NCBI GenBank assembly: GCA_015680685.1
Contig: MNCI01002813.1
Location: forward strand, 1,074,048-1,138,047
From: Gnetum montanum
Lineage: Eukaryota > Streptophyta > Gnetopsida > Gnetales > Gnetaceae
DNA: 64,000 nt
Direction: 5' to 3'
The notes under the pieces are model-generated. The model was not told the origin of the DNA, did no database searches, and saw only the letters and a program-made list of their open reading frames with translations. Position numbers and translations under genes: made by a program. Shown here one piece after another: positions 21,090 through 32,072 of the stretch; position 1 is the first letter of the stretch; each line of letters starts with the position of its first letter.

Positions 21090-23284
21090 AAATGATTATT
21101 ATTAGCTATACATATTCCAAGGGAGCATGTTCATGATATCAAATTCAAACAAATCAACATGATCAATTTAACAACATATAGAAGGCATACCAATGACAAT
21201 CCCCAACTTCATGTTCAAGCCTTTCATAGTGCTTACTATCTCCAAGGAATCATGAGTGATTGTAAGAAGTTGCAGTTATTTCCATGCATCTTTGTTGTAC
21301 ATGCAAAAACATGGTATAATTCCTTACCACTTATATTAATTCAAAGATGGGTAGTCATGTTCAAAATACTCTATACAAAATTTTAGACCTATATCCAAAT
21401 TTCAAATGTCTAAAAGGAGATGGCCAAATGGAGGCAAGGAGCCTACGAGCCTCTCAACATTACCATGGAGAGGTACATGAAAACTACTTATTATTATTTG
21501 AACCATGGTTTTATAAAGGAAACTAGTTGATGCACATAGTAGAAGGGCTAAGGCAAAAAAAAAAAAACAAAAAGAGCATATGGACATGTATATGATGGGC
21601 TAGGTGCACAAATAGTTCATGATCTAAATCAAAGTGCTCTTAAACATCATTTTTAGCATGAAAGATACATGGAAAAAGCAAAAATTAATTGAGGAGCATA
21701 ATCATGATTCATCTGATGGGATGTCATAAACATTGATGGTACCACTAAACCTCCCATTGCAGTTGAGGCTCTAATACAAGATCCAATCAAAATGAAAAAA
21801 TCCTTGAAAAGCTTTGTCCATCATGTGGACTAAGTTTGGGACATGATGAATGAAAAGATAACCACCACTCTCAAGAACATTAATAGTAAGCTAGTTGAAG
21901 CTAAAACCAAAGCAATTGCACCATAAGAATACATAAATAGGTATGATGGTAGGGGTAAAGAGAAGCTTTCTTACTCTAAAAGCATTCAAGAAGATATAAA
22001 GAAGGCTTCCTGATCTTCCTTTGATGATAAGGATCTGGGTGAATATTGCATAGACTCTCATAATTCTCAATGTTAACTAGTCATGACTCATATGATTGGT
22101 GAGATGGAATGATCTAAGATACCTTTGATTCCTAGATTCATCAAGAGGTAAACAAAGAGGATTCCATACCTTATTCATTCATAATATCCTATTGATGCTT
22201 ATCTAGAACCCATGTAGTAGTACCAATAGTGGAAAACTCCAAATCCTTGGGATGCTACTCCATGCAATCTTCCAACTCTATGCAACAACAAACACCTTTG
22301 CCTAATTCTTACTTTTATGATGCACAAGAAAGTACTTATTAAATTTCAATGATGATACCTCAATAGTACCTACCTACTTCTAGCAATCTTGCCAATGAAG
22401 CTTTCTAGCAATAATACTAATAGCTTCTACTTCTTAGTCCCATCCAAGGTGTAATACCTAGTCAATCACAACCAAGGTAGGGTAAATCAAGTAATGTTAT
22501 TCATGGTAATGATCTTGCTTCTCGTCATGCATCTAGGTAGTATTACCAATCTTCTATTGATTTGGTTGTAGGGGAGATTTCAAGGTCCTATGATAGGAAA
22601 TTTTATCACAAGCTTAGACATGAGAATCAGGGGATTGGGTTTATATACTACTCTCCACCTTATGGAGAGAAAAATCATTTAAGCCAAAAAAACATCCCAC
22701 ACTCATGAGCTCTCCATGAATATACTTGACTATAATTCAAATGCAATATTAGCATCAAGGATGAGTTCCATTACTATGTTTAGTGGAGATAGCATGATGA
22801 CACCTAATGATGATTTCTTTACTATATATATTTCTATGGTGGCAATGCAGGTAGTCAAAGAATGATGTTTTCTTAAAAAGTAACTAGATCTTGATAGTTC
22901 CATGAAAGAGATTCAAATTGGTGAAACAAGTAATTTTCTAGCTCTCTATGACTCTAGTTTGGAAGTCAATCTCATCTCATTGTAATAATACCTTGATTGG
23001 GGGCTTCTTCTACTCAAGTGTAGCAACATTCAATTAGAGCTAGCAAACCAATCATATTCCTACCTTGTGGGATAGGTATGTAATGTAAGCATCTCTATTA
23101 TAGGTTGGTCATATCCTACTAATTTCATATTTCCTATATTAGAAGATAAGGTAGAAGAGGATCTTCTTGTTATAATGGGAAGATCCTTGTCAAGCATTGC
23201 AAATGCCAAGTTAGTTTATCAAGACCTCCATATCAAGATTACTAGAAGGGATGAGACTAAAGGAATGAACTATAAGAGAATACC
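21090..23284 (+). pseudogene. Gag-protease fragment of an Athila-like element
   Basis: The gag core is recognisable from about 21110: HVHDIKFKQINMINL, NPQLHVQAFHSAYYLQ, LQLFPCIFVVHAKTWYNSLP and EPLNITMERYM. These match the E1, E3 and E4 gags segment by segment. Further on, WDMMNEKITTTLKNINSKL (21838-21895) corresponds to the region before the Cys/His motif in the other copies. A protease-like part near 22945-23270 has LYDSSLEVNLISL (E3 has LDSRLGINLL), GWSYPTNFI and IMGRSLSSIANAKL. The reading ends abruptly at about 23284 with no RT. No LTR is assigned. Stops are frequent. Confidence 0.7.
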
Positions 23285-24699
23285 TGATGATCCTTCCAGG
23301 TCTTGCTACACCAGATCTCTCATGGAGTGTAGAACATGCTTGTGTGCTCCATGAGGTAATTGAATGGTTGGTTGGGGATTCTGTGATGTTCCACGCTCTC
23401 CCTTTTCTCTCTCTCATTATTTATTCATTCTCCATCTTTTCTATTCTATTCTTGTCCATGGTTGTGAGTGGTAGAAAGTTAATTGAGCAAATTGAAGGGT
23501 GAGATCTAGTCATCCAAGGGGACAAACTCGTGCTTCATGCTATTGTATCTCTAGTTGTTGAGAATTCATGAGTATCTCATCAACAAGTTTTACAAGGGTA
23601 GTAAAGACAAGTGCCTAATCTAGGAAGGATCCACTTATGAATCCTTAGTATCTTATCATCATATGTGAGTCATCTAAAGCTCATCTCTTAGTGACAATGT
23701 GAGTTACATTGCATATGACACTTGATTAGCCTCCCACTTGTGTGAGCTTCAACTCTTCAAGCTTCAAGGTTTGACAATGATAAATCCTATTCATTCACCT
23801 CAATTGTCTCTATATTTTATAATTTTTAGTATTATAATAAGTTTTATTTTATTCTAACCCTCTTTTCTATCCTTTGGTTCATGGGATTGCATAAATTCAT
23901 CATTCAACTTATTCCCCATGATTTGTCATGTTAGAAATAAAGGCTATTTAGATGTGACTTTCATCTAAACAACCTTTAATAATGCCAAAAAGGAATTAAA
24001 GGCTACTTCAATAAAATAATTTTGGTTGATTTTGGTCAAGTTATTTTGGAGGATAAATTTTTTAATAAAGATGATTTGAAGATGAGAAGATTAAAGTCTG
24101 TAAGCTATAGAAAATGTGAATAATTCCAAGCTTTTGATTTTTTTTATTTGGAATGGTACCAAATTTTTTTATGGGGGAGGATGGGTTGGGCATACGGGTT
24201 TTGGACCTCAAACAAATATTTCGAAAAAAAAAGTTCAAAGCACATCATATGCTTAATTAGTGAGTAAAAAGCCCTAGAAAAAATATAGAAATGCATAGCT
24301 TCCTAATTTTAAGGATGTTTGCTCATATAAACAAGCTTAAAATATATTATTAAAAAAATAATAGAGGAAAATTAATTTTTAGTAGGAATAATGATCCTAA
24401 TCCTAATAATAGTTACAACATTTTCAATATCTATGCTCGAACTTAAAATAGCAACAAGATGTGATGTAGTAATAGAAAGCTTTGAAAAAATTCCATGTTT
24501 TGTATAAGAGGAATGTACAAAAGAAAATGTTAATAAATCATATCCATTATAATTTACCTTACATCAAATCTCTTTATAATCTTCTAAAGCTTATCTATTA
24601 ACAAAATATGTCATCTTTAGATAGCTAGTAGTCTTCTTACATATCTTGTTTGGATCAATCAATACTTCATGTAGTAAAAGTAAAAGTATTCATAGAAGA
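23285..24699. other. No confident gene
   Basis: A less AT-rich stretch at 23290-23780 differs in composition from its surroundings and starts abruptly at the gag-protease break. It could be another insertion. EYLINKFYKG and EGSTYESL near 23570-23650 recall a chromodomain, but too weakly to annotate. From 23800 the sequence is AT-rich without recognisable features. Confidence 0.3.
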
Positions 24700-25640
24700 T
24701 TTTTTCTTCTTTGGTTTGTTTACTTCCATTTTATTATTCTTATTATTGACATTATATTAATTTTTTATCTGTTCAACTTTAAAATAATTTTTACTATTCT
24801 TAGCTTTAACATGCTTTTTCTTTCCCTTAATATCAACACATTTCTTCTTCTTTTTAGCATCTTTTTTCTTGAGTAAAAAAAAAATATAAGCATTAAATAA
24901 ATTTCATTCATAATGAAAAAATTTACAAGAACTAGAAGGTTATAATATATGATTGGTTGAATATAAGTCTTGTTGCATACTTTTAATGCCAATTCCTTTT
25001 TATGATTAAGAAGATTGATTTCAATAAAGAAATATTTATGAGAACCAAATGATGTGAAAATATATTTCATATACTTAATGGGATCAAAAATACTCACAAT
25101 TCCTTATTCAAATTTTTAAAAAATTAGTCGAAGATTAAATAACTTTGGAAAACATAAAACTTTAGAATCCTCTTCAAATTTGACATCAAAATCTAGAGTC
25201 CACTTACAAATGATAAACACTAAATTCTTATGTATAAATGATCATATATCTATGGCATGTTGCATCATTGAAATTACCTAGCTCAAAAAATTAAAAAAAT
25301 GAGAATACCACTTAGCATAAATGTCTTGAATATCATGTATTTACATTACAGAATTTAACTGGGAGGTGAAACTTTGATTACCATGAAGATAACCTAAATT
25401 GAAATAAAAAGATATCATTATGTAAGATGAACGCCTAGTGACTCATACATATCATCAGGGAGAATAAAATTTAGTATTTTAGTTGTATCAACATTAGTAG
25501 AAGAAGATATTTGAAGTTTTTTCTCACTAGCTTGTAAATCTACATTCTTAGACTTAACAAAAATTCCCACATAAATAGAAGAAGTAGAAATTTTAGGATT
25601 GGTTAAGGAAATTAGAGATAATTTAGAATCCCTCATAAGA
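24700..25640 (-). pseudogene. Decayed LINE ORF1 fragment (second LINE copy)
   Basis: The motif order follows ORF1 at 1.6-2.7 kb. LNFILPDDMYESLG (25470-25430) matches LDFLLPEDIFESI, and HKYFFIEI (about 25045-25020) matches HRYCIELV. In a second frame SCKFFHYE (24945-24920) matches the zinc knuckle SCSYYHRA and is followed by a Lys-rich stretch. Frameshifts and very high AT content show heavy decay. No ORF2 continuation is found toward lower coordinates. Confidence 0.65.
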
Positions 25641-26317
25641 TAATTCTAGAAAAATTTAATTTGGTAGAGAAAACTAAAAGAGAGAAAAATTAGAATCACT
25701 AGAAAATAATCATATCTCAATTTCTTCCCTAGAGTAAGACATTATGGCATGAGGTCAATCCAAAGGAATATAATACTTTCTAATTTGAAAGGTACCAAAA
25801 ATTGATGAATTGCTAATTGATCATTGGAATCATAGTTCTTTGAGATGAATCTACCTAGCTAAAAATTTTAAGTATTGCTAATCAATCCCATTCTAAGGAA
25901 ATAAAAGAGTTAAGGTATCCCTCCTTAAATTAGAAGACATAAAATATCAAATCATGTTCAACCATGTATAAGGTTGGCTATATGTTTTAGAATGTATTTC
26001 TAGTCAAATTTTATTTGAGTAATGACCATCCATAAAGGAAAAAAATTTATTATTTCATCTTCAAACATGCATTCAAAAATTATTATTTGAGTTAAAACCT
26101 TTCTTACATTAAACAAATTTAATTTTTTTTTTCATTGGAAGATAAGATTTACAAATTAATAGAGTATACCAAACATCCTCTTTTACTTCTTTTTGGATCT
26201 TCATCTTCTAATATTATCTATAAATTAAATATGTAAGTAAGAAAATAGTCTATCCAAGTAACATGTTGGTTAGGCACACAAAAATACAAAATTCTTACTC
26301 AAATTTTGATCAATGAT
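25641..26317. other. AT-rich, no feature recognised
   Basis: Strongly AT-rich sequence between the LINE fragment and a B-type LTR. I see no open frame or repeat of note. Confidence 0.5.
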
Positions 26318-27204
26318 TGATAAATAGTAAATAAGTTGAATGCAACATTACATTTATGATATCATATCTACAATGTTGTAGTTGCGATATCCTATATTTT
26401 CATACAATATCACAAATGTGATGTATCTAAGGCTAGTGTTACTTATAAATGCTATCTACCCACTATAATGAATACAAATTTTTTATACCATTGTTACTAG
26501 ACTCTTGTAGTTTCTTTTCATAATTCTAGTAATAGTTAGTGAGTGCCTACAGTGTGCTTTAAGCAGTTATATGACATCCTTATTTGACTAGAATTAACTT
26601 GGATGGATTTATGAATGTAAATAAAAATCAAGATTGTTTCTAATCATAATAGTTCTATGACTTAGCATAGATTTTACTTTCTCATGTGATTTACATTCCT
26701 ATGAAATTTACAATTCTTTGAAATTAGTTTAATGTTTAATTTTCATCACATAATAACAACTTAACAAAATGAGCATAGTTAGTTTCAAGCATAATGTAGA
26801 ATCATTTGGTAACCTAATAGTGATATTACTTAGTACATCTAGTAGTATATTACTTGGTAGTCATAGTAATAGTTATATTAGTTTAAGATGTGTATGGTAA
26901 GCTAGAAATGGATGTTCATCACTCTAGACTCTTTAAGATTTACTTCCATTACTAATTAGATTAATTACTTAATTACAATGTTTTTCTTTAGCTTTCTTTA
27001 TATCAAACAACATCATATCATACTCCTCACTTTGGGTTAAACTATACATATTGAATTGCATAATCTAAGTTGGAAGATAATGATCAATGATCACATCTTA
27101 ACTATCTAGAAATAACTTTTAGTCCATCCATGAATTACAATTAGATAATTTGCAATCTATATGATTTTTGTAGTTGGACATAAGCTCTAGTTTACTACTC
27201 ATCA
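26318..27204 (+). repeat. B-type LTR (5' LTR by its flank)
   Basis: It starts TGATAAATAG and ends TACTACTCATCA, and is 887 bp long. U3 carries TATGATATCATATC near 26365. The R/U5 part matches the E3 LTR (ACTTAGCATA and the CTTGGTA / AGTAG repeats at 26807-26870). A primer-site-like sequence follows directly, so it is a 5' LTR. Confidence 0.8.
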
Positions 27205-27225
27205 TCCACATTGTTACTGAGGACA
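27205..27225 (+). other. Primer binding site (decayed tRNA-Asp type)
   Basis: CCACATTGTTACTGAGGAC follows the LTR end and aligns with TGGCGCCGTTGCCGG plus flank. The mismatches fall mostly at CpG-derived positions. Confidence 0.55.
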
Positions 27226-28109
27226 ATGCTAAGTATTCTAATTTAGTTGATATCATATCAGTTTGTTGTGTAAGAATGTAAAAATTCATCTTTCAAGAAG
27301 CTTAATATTTCTAAAAGACAAAAATACAACATATAATTGACTAAACATGACTGTTTAGCATATGACTAATTTTACAATTATTGACAACATTACTAAGTGC
27401 AATGATAAGATTTGTATTATGGAAACTTGGAGTGGATCATTCCAAACAAGCATCTATTATGCCCATTTAGACCCTTAGTATTCTAATTTTACCTTCATCA
27501 TTCATAAAGATAAATAGTTTTGATGGAGAAACTTGCAAGTAAATATTGTATTATCATCTGATACTATTATTATTGCTATTGGTGGTTTCCTACATAAGTG
27601 AATGCAATTTTCTTACTAGGGTATTTTGTTAAAGTTTTGGATTCTTTTATTTACTAAAAATTGAGCTTAGCCATAAATCTACTATATATTTTATAAAAAA
27701 TATTGAAATCCAATTACCACAAAAAATTTTTCTTTTTGTTATTGATTAACTCCATTCACACTGCATGTTGTTCTTTTAAGATCTAGTTTTGATCATAGCT
27801 AGGATGACTATTAGGTTACCAAAAATATGTCTAGATTGTACTAGCCACTAGAAGCTTAATCTAGGTGAGATGATATTATGAAAGCTAGGCATAAGCATGG
27901 TAAGGGCAAAGATTACTTCATTTGGCATCACCATTATAACAACCCTACTATAGATTCCTCTTAATCCTTAGTATGTTTGTGATTAGAACCCTTGATGTCT
28001 TGTTCATTAGCCTATGTCTTATGCTTTATTAACATTTTTTTTGTTATTGACTATGCTTATATGGTTCGAGTCTTAGACGAGTAACCCTAGGTCATAGGTT
28101 CAATTATAT
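27226..28109 (+). other. Leader and possible gag remnant downstream of the B-type LTR
   Basis: Segments such as CTAATTTTACCTTCATCATTC (start 27481) and GATGGAGAAACTTGCAAG (27519) match the E3 leader (38215-38270). The E3 gag start region also has a weak counterpart near 27830-27880. The gag core, protease and RT do not follow. Instead E2-type spacer sequence begins near 28110. Confidence 0.5.
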
Positions 28110-30669
28110 TAGGTATCACTAAGTTAAACTTCTTAAAATCTTGGGATGTACCTATGTTTCACTTATTTTGGGTTCCAATAGCCTTGACTATGCTTTTATG
28201 ATTTGAGTTATGTGGCATGCTATTTCCTTTTTAGTGGACTTTTATTTTTAATATATTTTAATGTTTTCTTGTAATTTTATGTTCTTTATAGTATTTTTTG
28301 ATATTTTAATATTTTCAGCATTTTGATTTTTTTCCTTAATTTGCTGTAATTAGTTTTTGGGCCTTCAAAGCATCCTCCCCAATGATATTAAATCTTTTTG
28401 AGATCATAAATCAAACAACTTTTCCTTAAGAGTAACATTTTGCCTTACCTTGTGAACATCTAGAAAATTGAGCCAAAGAAGGAGAATTTGCTAGATTGAC
28501 TAATAGCTAGCGACATCTAGATCTACAACTAATTAGATCTATGTCATCAACTAGGATCTTGTATGTTATGTTTACAAATCTTATTCTAAATCTTGTTTAT
28601 ATCACATTATTGATCCACCATTTTGCCGAGGATTTGGAGCATGTTAGGGAGATCAAAGCCACATAAGTATCCTTTAATGTAGCATTATTGGTTCCAATTA
28701 GGATAATTTGGTTTTTTTCTTCCTTGGTTTTTGGTTGTGTTTAGTGCACATTCATTTGGCCAATTTTTTTTATTCAAAAATTGTTTAGAAATTTACTTGA
28801 TTTCTTAAATATGAATATTTTAATATTAATTTCTACAATTTGGCTATTTGTAAGATATGTTATCATGCATGGGATCTTAGTCAACATTTTGATTAAGTTT
28901 GACAATGTTTTGACTAGTTTTGATCATGTTTTACTTTCATTCTAAATTTTTCTAATAATTTAACCATAAAACTAGGGTTTTGTACCATTTTTCATATTTT
29001 GATCCTTAAGATGACTTTGGATGATGTTGTCCTAGAAGGAAAAAATGCTTATTACATTAGCAGTGATCACAAGATGTCCTTGCTAGTCCATCATGACTTG
29101 GTTGCAAGGTTGCAATGATTATTTTGATATATTTTTTGATTCCTTGTGGAAAATAAAGCAACTTATGTAAAGCAACCCCTATCCTCCAAACAACAAGAAG
29201 TTGAGAAAATGACCAAAAATGATGTTTTTAAGACTCATGAAATGCTTGAAAAGTATAAATCAATAGCTATTTAAGTTTTCGTAGCTATAGAAGCCTAGAA
29301 TGGCTCTAAGGTGTTTAGATCTTCATTTGGTAATATATTAATATTTTTTACACTTTCATCTATAATATTTTAATATTTTAAAAACACACCTCTCTAAAGA
29401 TCTCATGGGATACAAGCACTAGTTATGAGGCTAGAAATACAAGCTACCCATGCCTAAAGATATTTCTCTAAGGCCCAAATTTCTTTCTTAAAACAGCCAA
29501 CTACTTTCTTATTTTGTTCTTCTTCTTATGGAGTAATGATCATTCCTTGTGGTTGTTATATTCTCATGGTTGTAGGAGAGGAGGAGCCCAGCAATGCAAG
29601 GCTACTACTAATGGTATGGACTTGATTTAAAACTTGAATGGGCTAGTATATGGATAACATTAATCACTCAATTCGTAAGAATCTTTTGCCATAATGATCC
29701 AGACTCTCATGCCCCAATTTCTCTACAAATCCTTTCTAAACTCCATTGTTCTCACCTCACTACTACATACCATGGTATTTTCGATCTTGTAGACTACATA
29801 GTCCTAGAGATAGTAGTTATGTCAATATTTTATTTGATTTGGATCAAAATTAAATTTCCAAGGTATCTCTAGACTCCTTGTGATATAGTTATGCAAGGGT
29901 ATTTTGGGCATATGCCTACTTTAGGGAGAATGCATTTGCATAGCTATTGGAACATCTAGTTTAAACCCCATCACCAAGAACCTTGGTTCATGTGACTACA
30001 ATCTTGATAATTTTCATCATCCAACTTGGTGTTTTCTTTTATTTTGTTTTAAAAACATGTCTCCTTCAAGTGTTCACAAAGCTTATTTCACTCTAAATCT
30101 TGATCAAAAAACTAATGATTTATTGTTTAACTTATTTTCACTTCTATTTGACTTTCATTTAGCTCTTTTTTTACCTCCAAACTTTCCAAAAACACCTTAG
30201 TTTCTTAATTTAAAAATGTATGTGAATGGCTACATCAACAAATATCCTTTCACATAACCCAAAAAACTATATATATGCATGAACCTTAGCATCAAACTTC
30301 ACAATTTACTTTAAATATGAAGGAAGTTTTTGTAATTTTCAAAGCTCAACAAATTTTAAAAATTCATAAATTCTTCTCAACCTACTTGATTTGACCAATT
30401 TTTTTATCTATGAGCTTTTGCAGGTATGTTCTACATCATGGGGCCATCAACTCCAAAGTTTATTAATAAATTTTACTAATACCTTGAAGATTAGGTATTA
30501 AAATAATACCAAAAGAAGAAAATATCGGTAACACCACTAAATTAACTATCTTTAGAATCTATTTTAAAAATAATTTTTTACATCTACAAATGCTTGAAAA
30601 TCTTAATTACTAAATCTTTCACCATTACTAACCCAAAAACATTGATTGGAATGTATTTAGAATTAAGAG
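28110..30669 (+). other. E2 spacer between the lost pol and the 3' ORF
   Basis: Non-coding, T-rich at 28220-28340 like the start of the E1 spacer. Blocks shared with E1 include CCATGCCTAAAGAT with TCTAAGGCCC (29450-29475; E1 12797-12825) and GTTATGCAAGGG with TGCATAGCT (29888-29945; E1 13223-13280). The section near 28110-28160 may be the tail of the integrase reading. U3-like sequence and a TATA-like box lie at 30228-30276. Confidence 0.6.
30228..30276 (+). promoter_or_regulatory. Internal U3-like motif and TATA-like box upstream of the E2 3' ORF
   Basis: GCTACATCAACAAATAT (from 30229) matches the E2 LTR U3 at 34980 (GCTACATCGACAAACAT) at 15 of 17 positions, and ACTATATATATG follows about 25 nt later. 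The position equals that of 13551-13630 in E1. Confidence 0.45.
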
Positions 30670-30842
30670 ATGACATAAAAAATTAATCTAGGGTCATCTA
30701 TGTGATTCTAGATGGCACCAAAATGGAGATTGCAAGTAGGTTGGCCATCATAACCTAGGAAGAAAAGATTGAGGGGATGAAGAGCATAGCAACTATGACA
30801 ATTACAATAATAAAAGAAAACTTGCTGAAGTGATGCATGCCA

Positions 30843-30847
30843 CTTGC
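30843..30847. repeat. Target-site duplication CTTGC, left copy
   Basis: CTTGC flanks the solo LTR here and again at 32073-32077, an exact 5-bp match. Confidence 0.85.
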
Positions 30848-32072
30848 TGTAATGATGGAAAATGTCGGTTGCTGGAAACACCGAGGGGACTTTCCATGTA
30901 CACAGTTTTAACCCTAGACCCACGCGAGGGTTGTGCTAGAGAAAACGAATCCAAGGTGCCTTGAACAATATTGTCGATCAAACAGGGACTTACTTAGTCA
31001 GTAAATTTTTCAACGATCATATAACGAGGTGACGATTTGACACGAAAATATATTGTCGATCTATGAGAAAACAAGATCTGTTCCAAGATCAGATTTTGAA
31101 GGCAATGAAGGCAATGTAAATTATGCAAAATGATTGTAGAATTCAATGTGAATAGGGCGCAATGAATTGAATTTGGAACATGCACGATCCCAATATCTGG
31201 AATCCACCTTATAAATAAATATGATGAATACAATGAGATTTACAAGCAGACTCCGATTTGGATGAAGTATCCACCACCAACAAGAAGCTACTTAGAGCTT
31301 AAACAAGCAAAGGCCAATCTACCTTGTTTACTAGCCAATCTGGGTGCAAGGGAGTCAGGCTCGAAGCAAAGTGTCTGCTAACTTGAATTCTCTGGTCAAA
31401 AGCTTCTCCCTTTCACCATCGATGCTCTTCTATTGCCAACTCTTTCTTGTCGTCTCGCCAATATTTGCCCCAAAGCTGTCAAAATTGTCAACCCTTTGAG
31501 CATTGTCCACCAGGGCATTTATAAGATTAGGGTTAGGAGAAGAACACAGTTTAGATGATGCATGTCCTAGGTCAAAAAATACCATTGACCTAATGTTCTA
31601 TAGCTGAAGCTTGCAACGCTACACTATGCTACGCTCTAAAGCGTAGTATAGCGTAACCACCCTCGTCTTTAGCCTTGAAGGATTTCTAGATCTTTAGTAG
31701 CGAATTGTCTCGTGACTACGCTGCGATACGCTGGGGAGCATATCCTAGCGTAATGACTGCCACTGTTTGAATTTTATTATGCGTGTTGTCACAGCTAAAT
31801 TACCTGTGCCACTTGTGTTATGCTGCATAGCGTAACGCAACGTAATATGGCAAAAGTTAAGATTTTTGAACATGGCTAACTTGTGAAGTTTAAGTGTTAT
31901 TGTTGTGTGTTCCTTATTCTATTTTGTTCTCCTAGAGTCTACTACACTGAGCTACGTAGCGTAGGGTAGTAGGTCCTTAGTCGAAAAAGGAAATGTTCCA
32001 CTTGTGGAAATCCTTGCCTAAGCCTTGAGACTTTGCTGAATCATCGAGGTCTCAAAATTTCACGGTGTTTCA
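30848..32072. mobile_element. Solo LTR of an unrelated LTR retrotransposon, nested in the E2 3' ORF
   Basis: A 1225-bp block starting TGTAATGATGG and ending GGTGTTTCA (TG...CA) is bounded by exact CTTGC duplications and interrupts sequence that is continuous in E1. It has no gag or pol, so LTR-LTR recombination is the likely origin. It is visibly richer in CpG and GC than its surroundings, so it is probably a later arrival or decays differently. TATAAATA occurs on the plus strand at 31210, but the transcription orientation is not certain. Its 31610-31970 part contains many TACGCT / AGCGTA motifs. Open frames on the minus strand (30923-30708, 31233-30994) show no family likeness. Confidence 0.8.
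31610..31970. repeat. Clustered TAGCGTA / TACGCTA motifs inside the solo LTR
   Basis: The heptamer or its complement recurs near 31629, 31642, 31650, 31717, 31752, 31827 and 31958. CTACGCT-CTAA-AGCGTAG near 31629 forms a perfect 7-bp hairpin. The cluster looks like a degenerate tandem array within U3. Confidence 0.6.

Noticed and set aside
23560-23660. Chromodomain-like reading (EYLINKFYKG, EGSTYESL) that would indicate a chromovirus
   Set aside because: The similarity is short, crosses a stop, lacks the usual aromatic positions, and no chromovirus integrase precedes it.
24646-25097. Hydrophobic frames on both strands suggesting a small membrane protein
   Set aside because: The AT-rich composition gives Phe/Ile/Leu runs. 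The minus strand is better explained as decayed LINE ORF1.
30708-31233. Minus-strand frames of 71 and 79 codons in the solo LTR
   Set aside because: No family likeness, and they lie within an LTR that has clear TG...CA ends and a target duplication.
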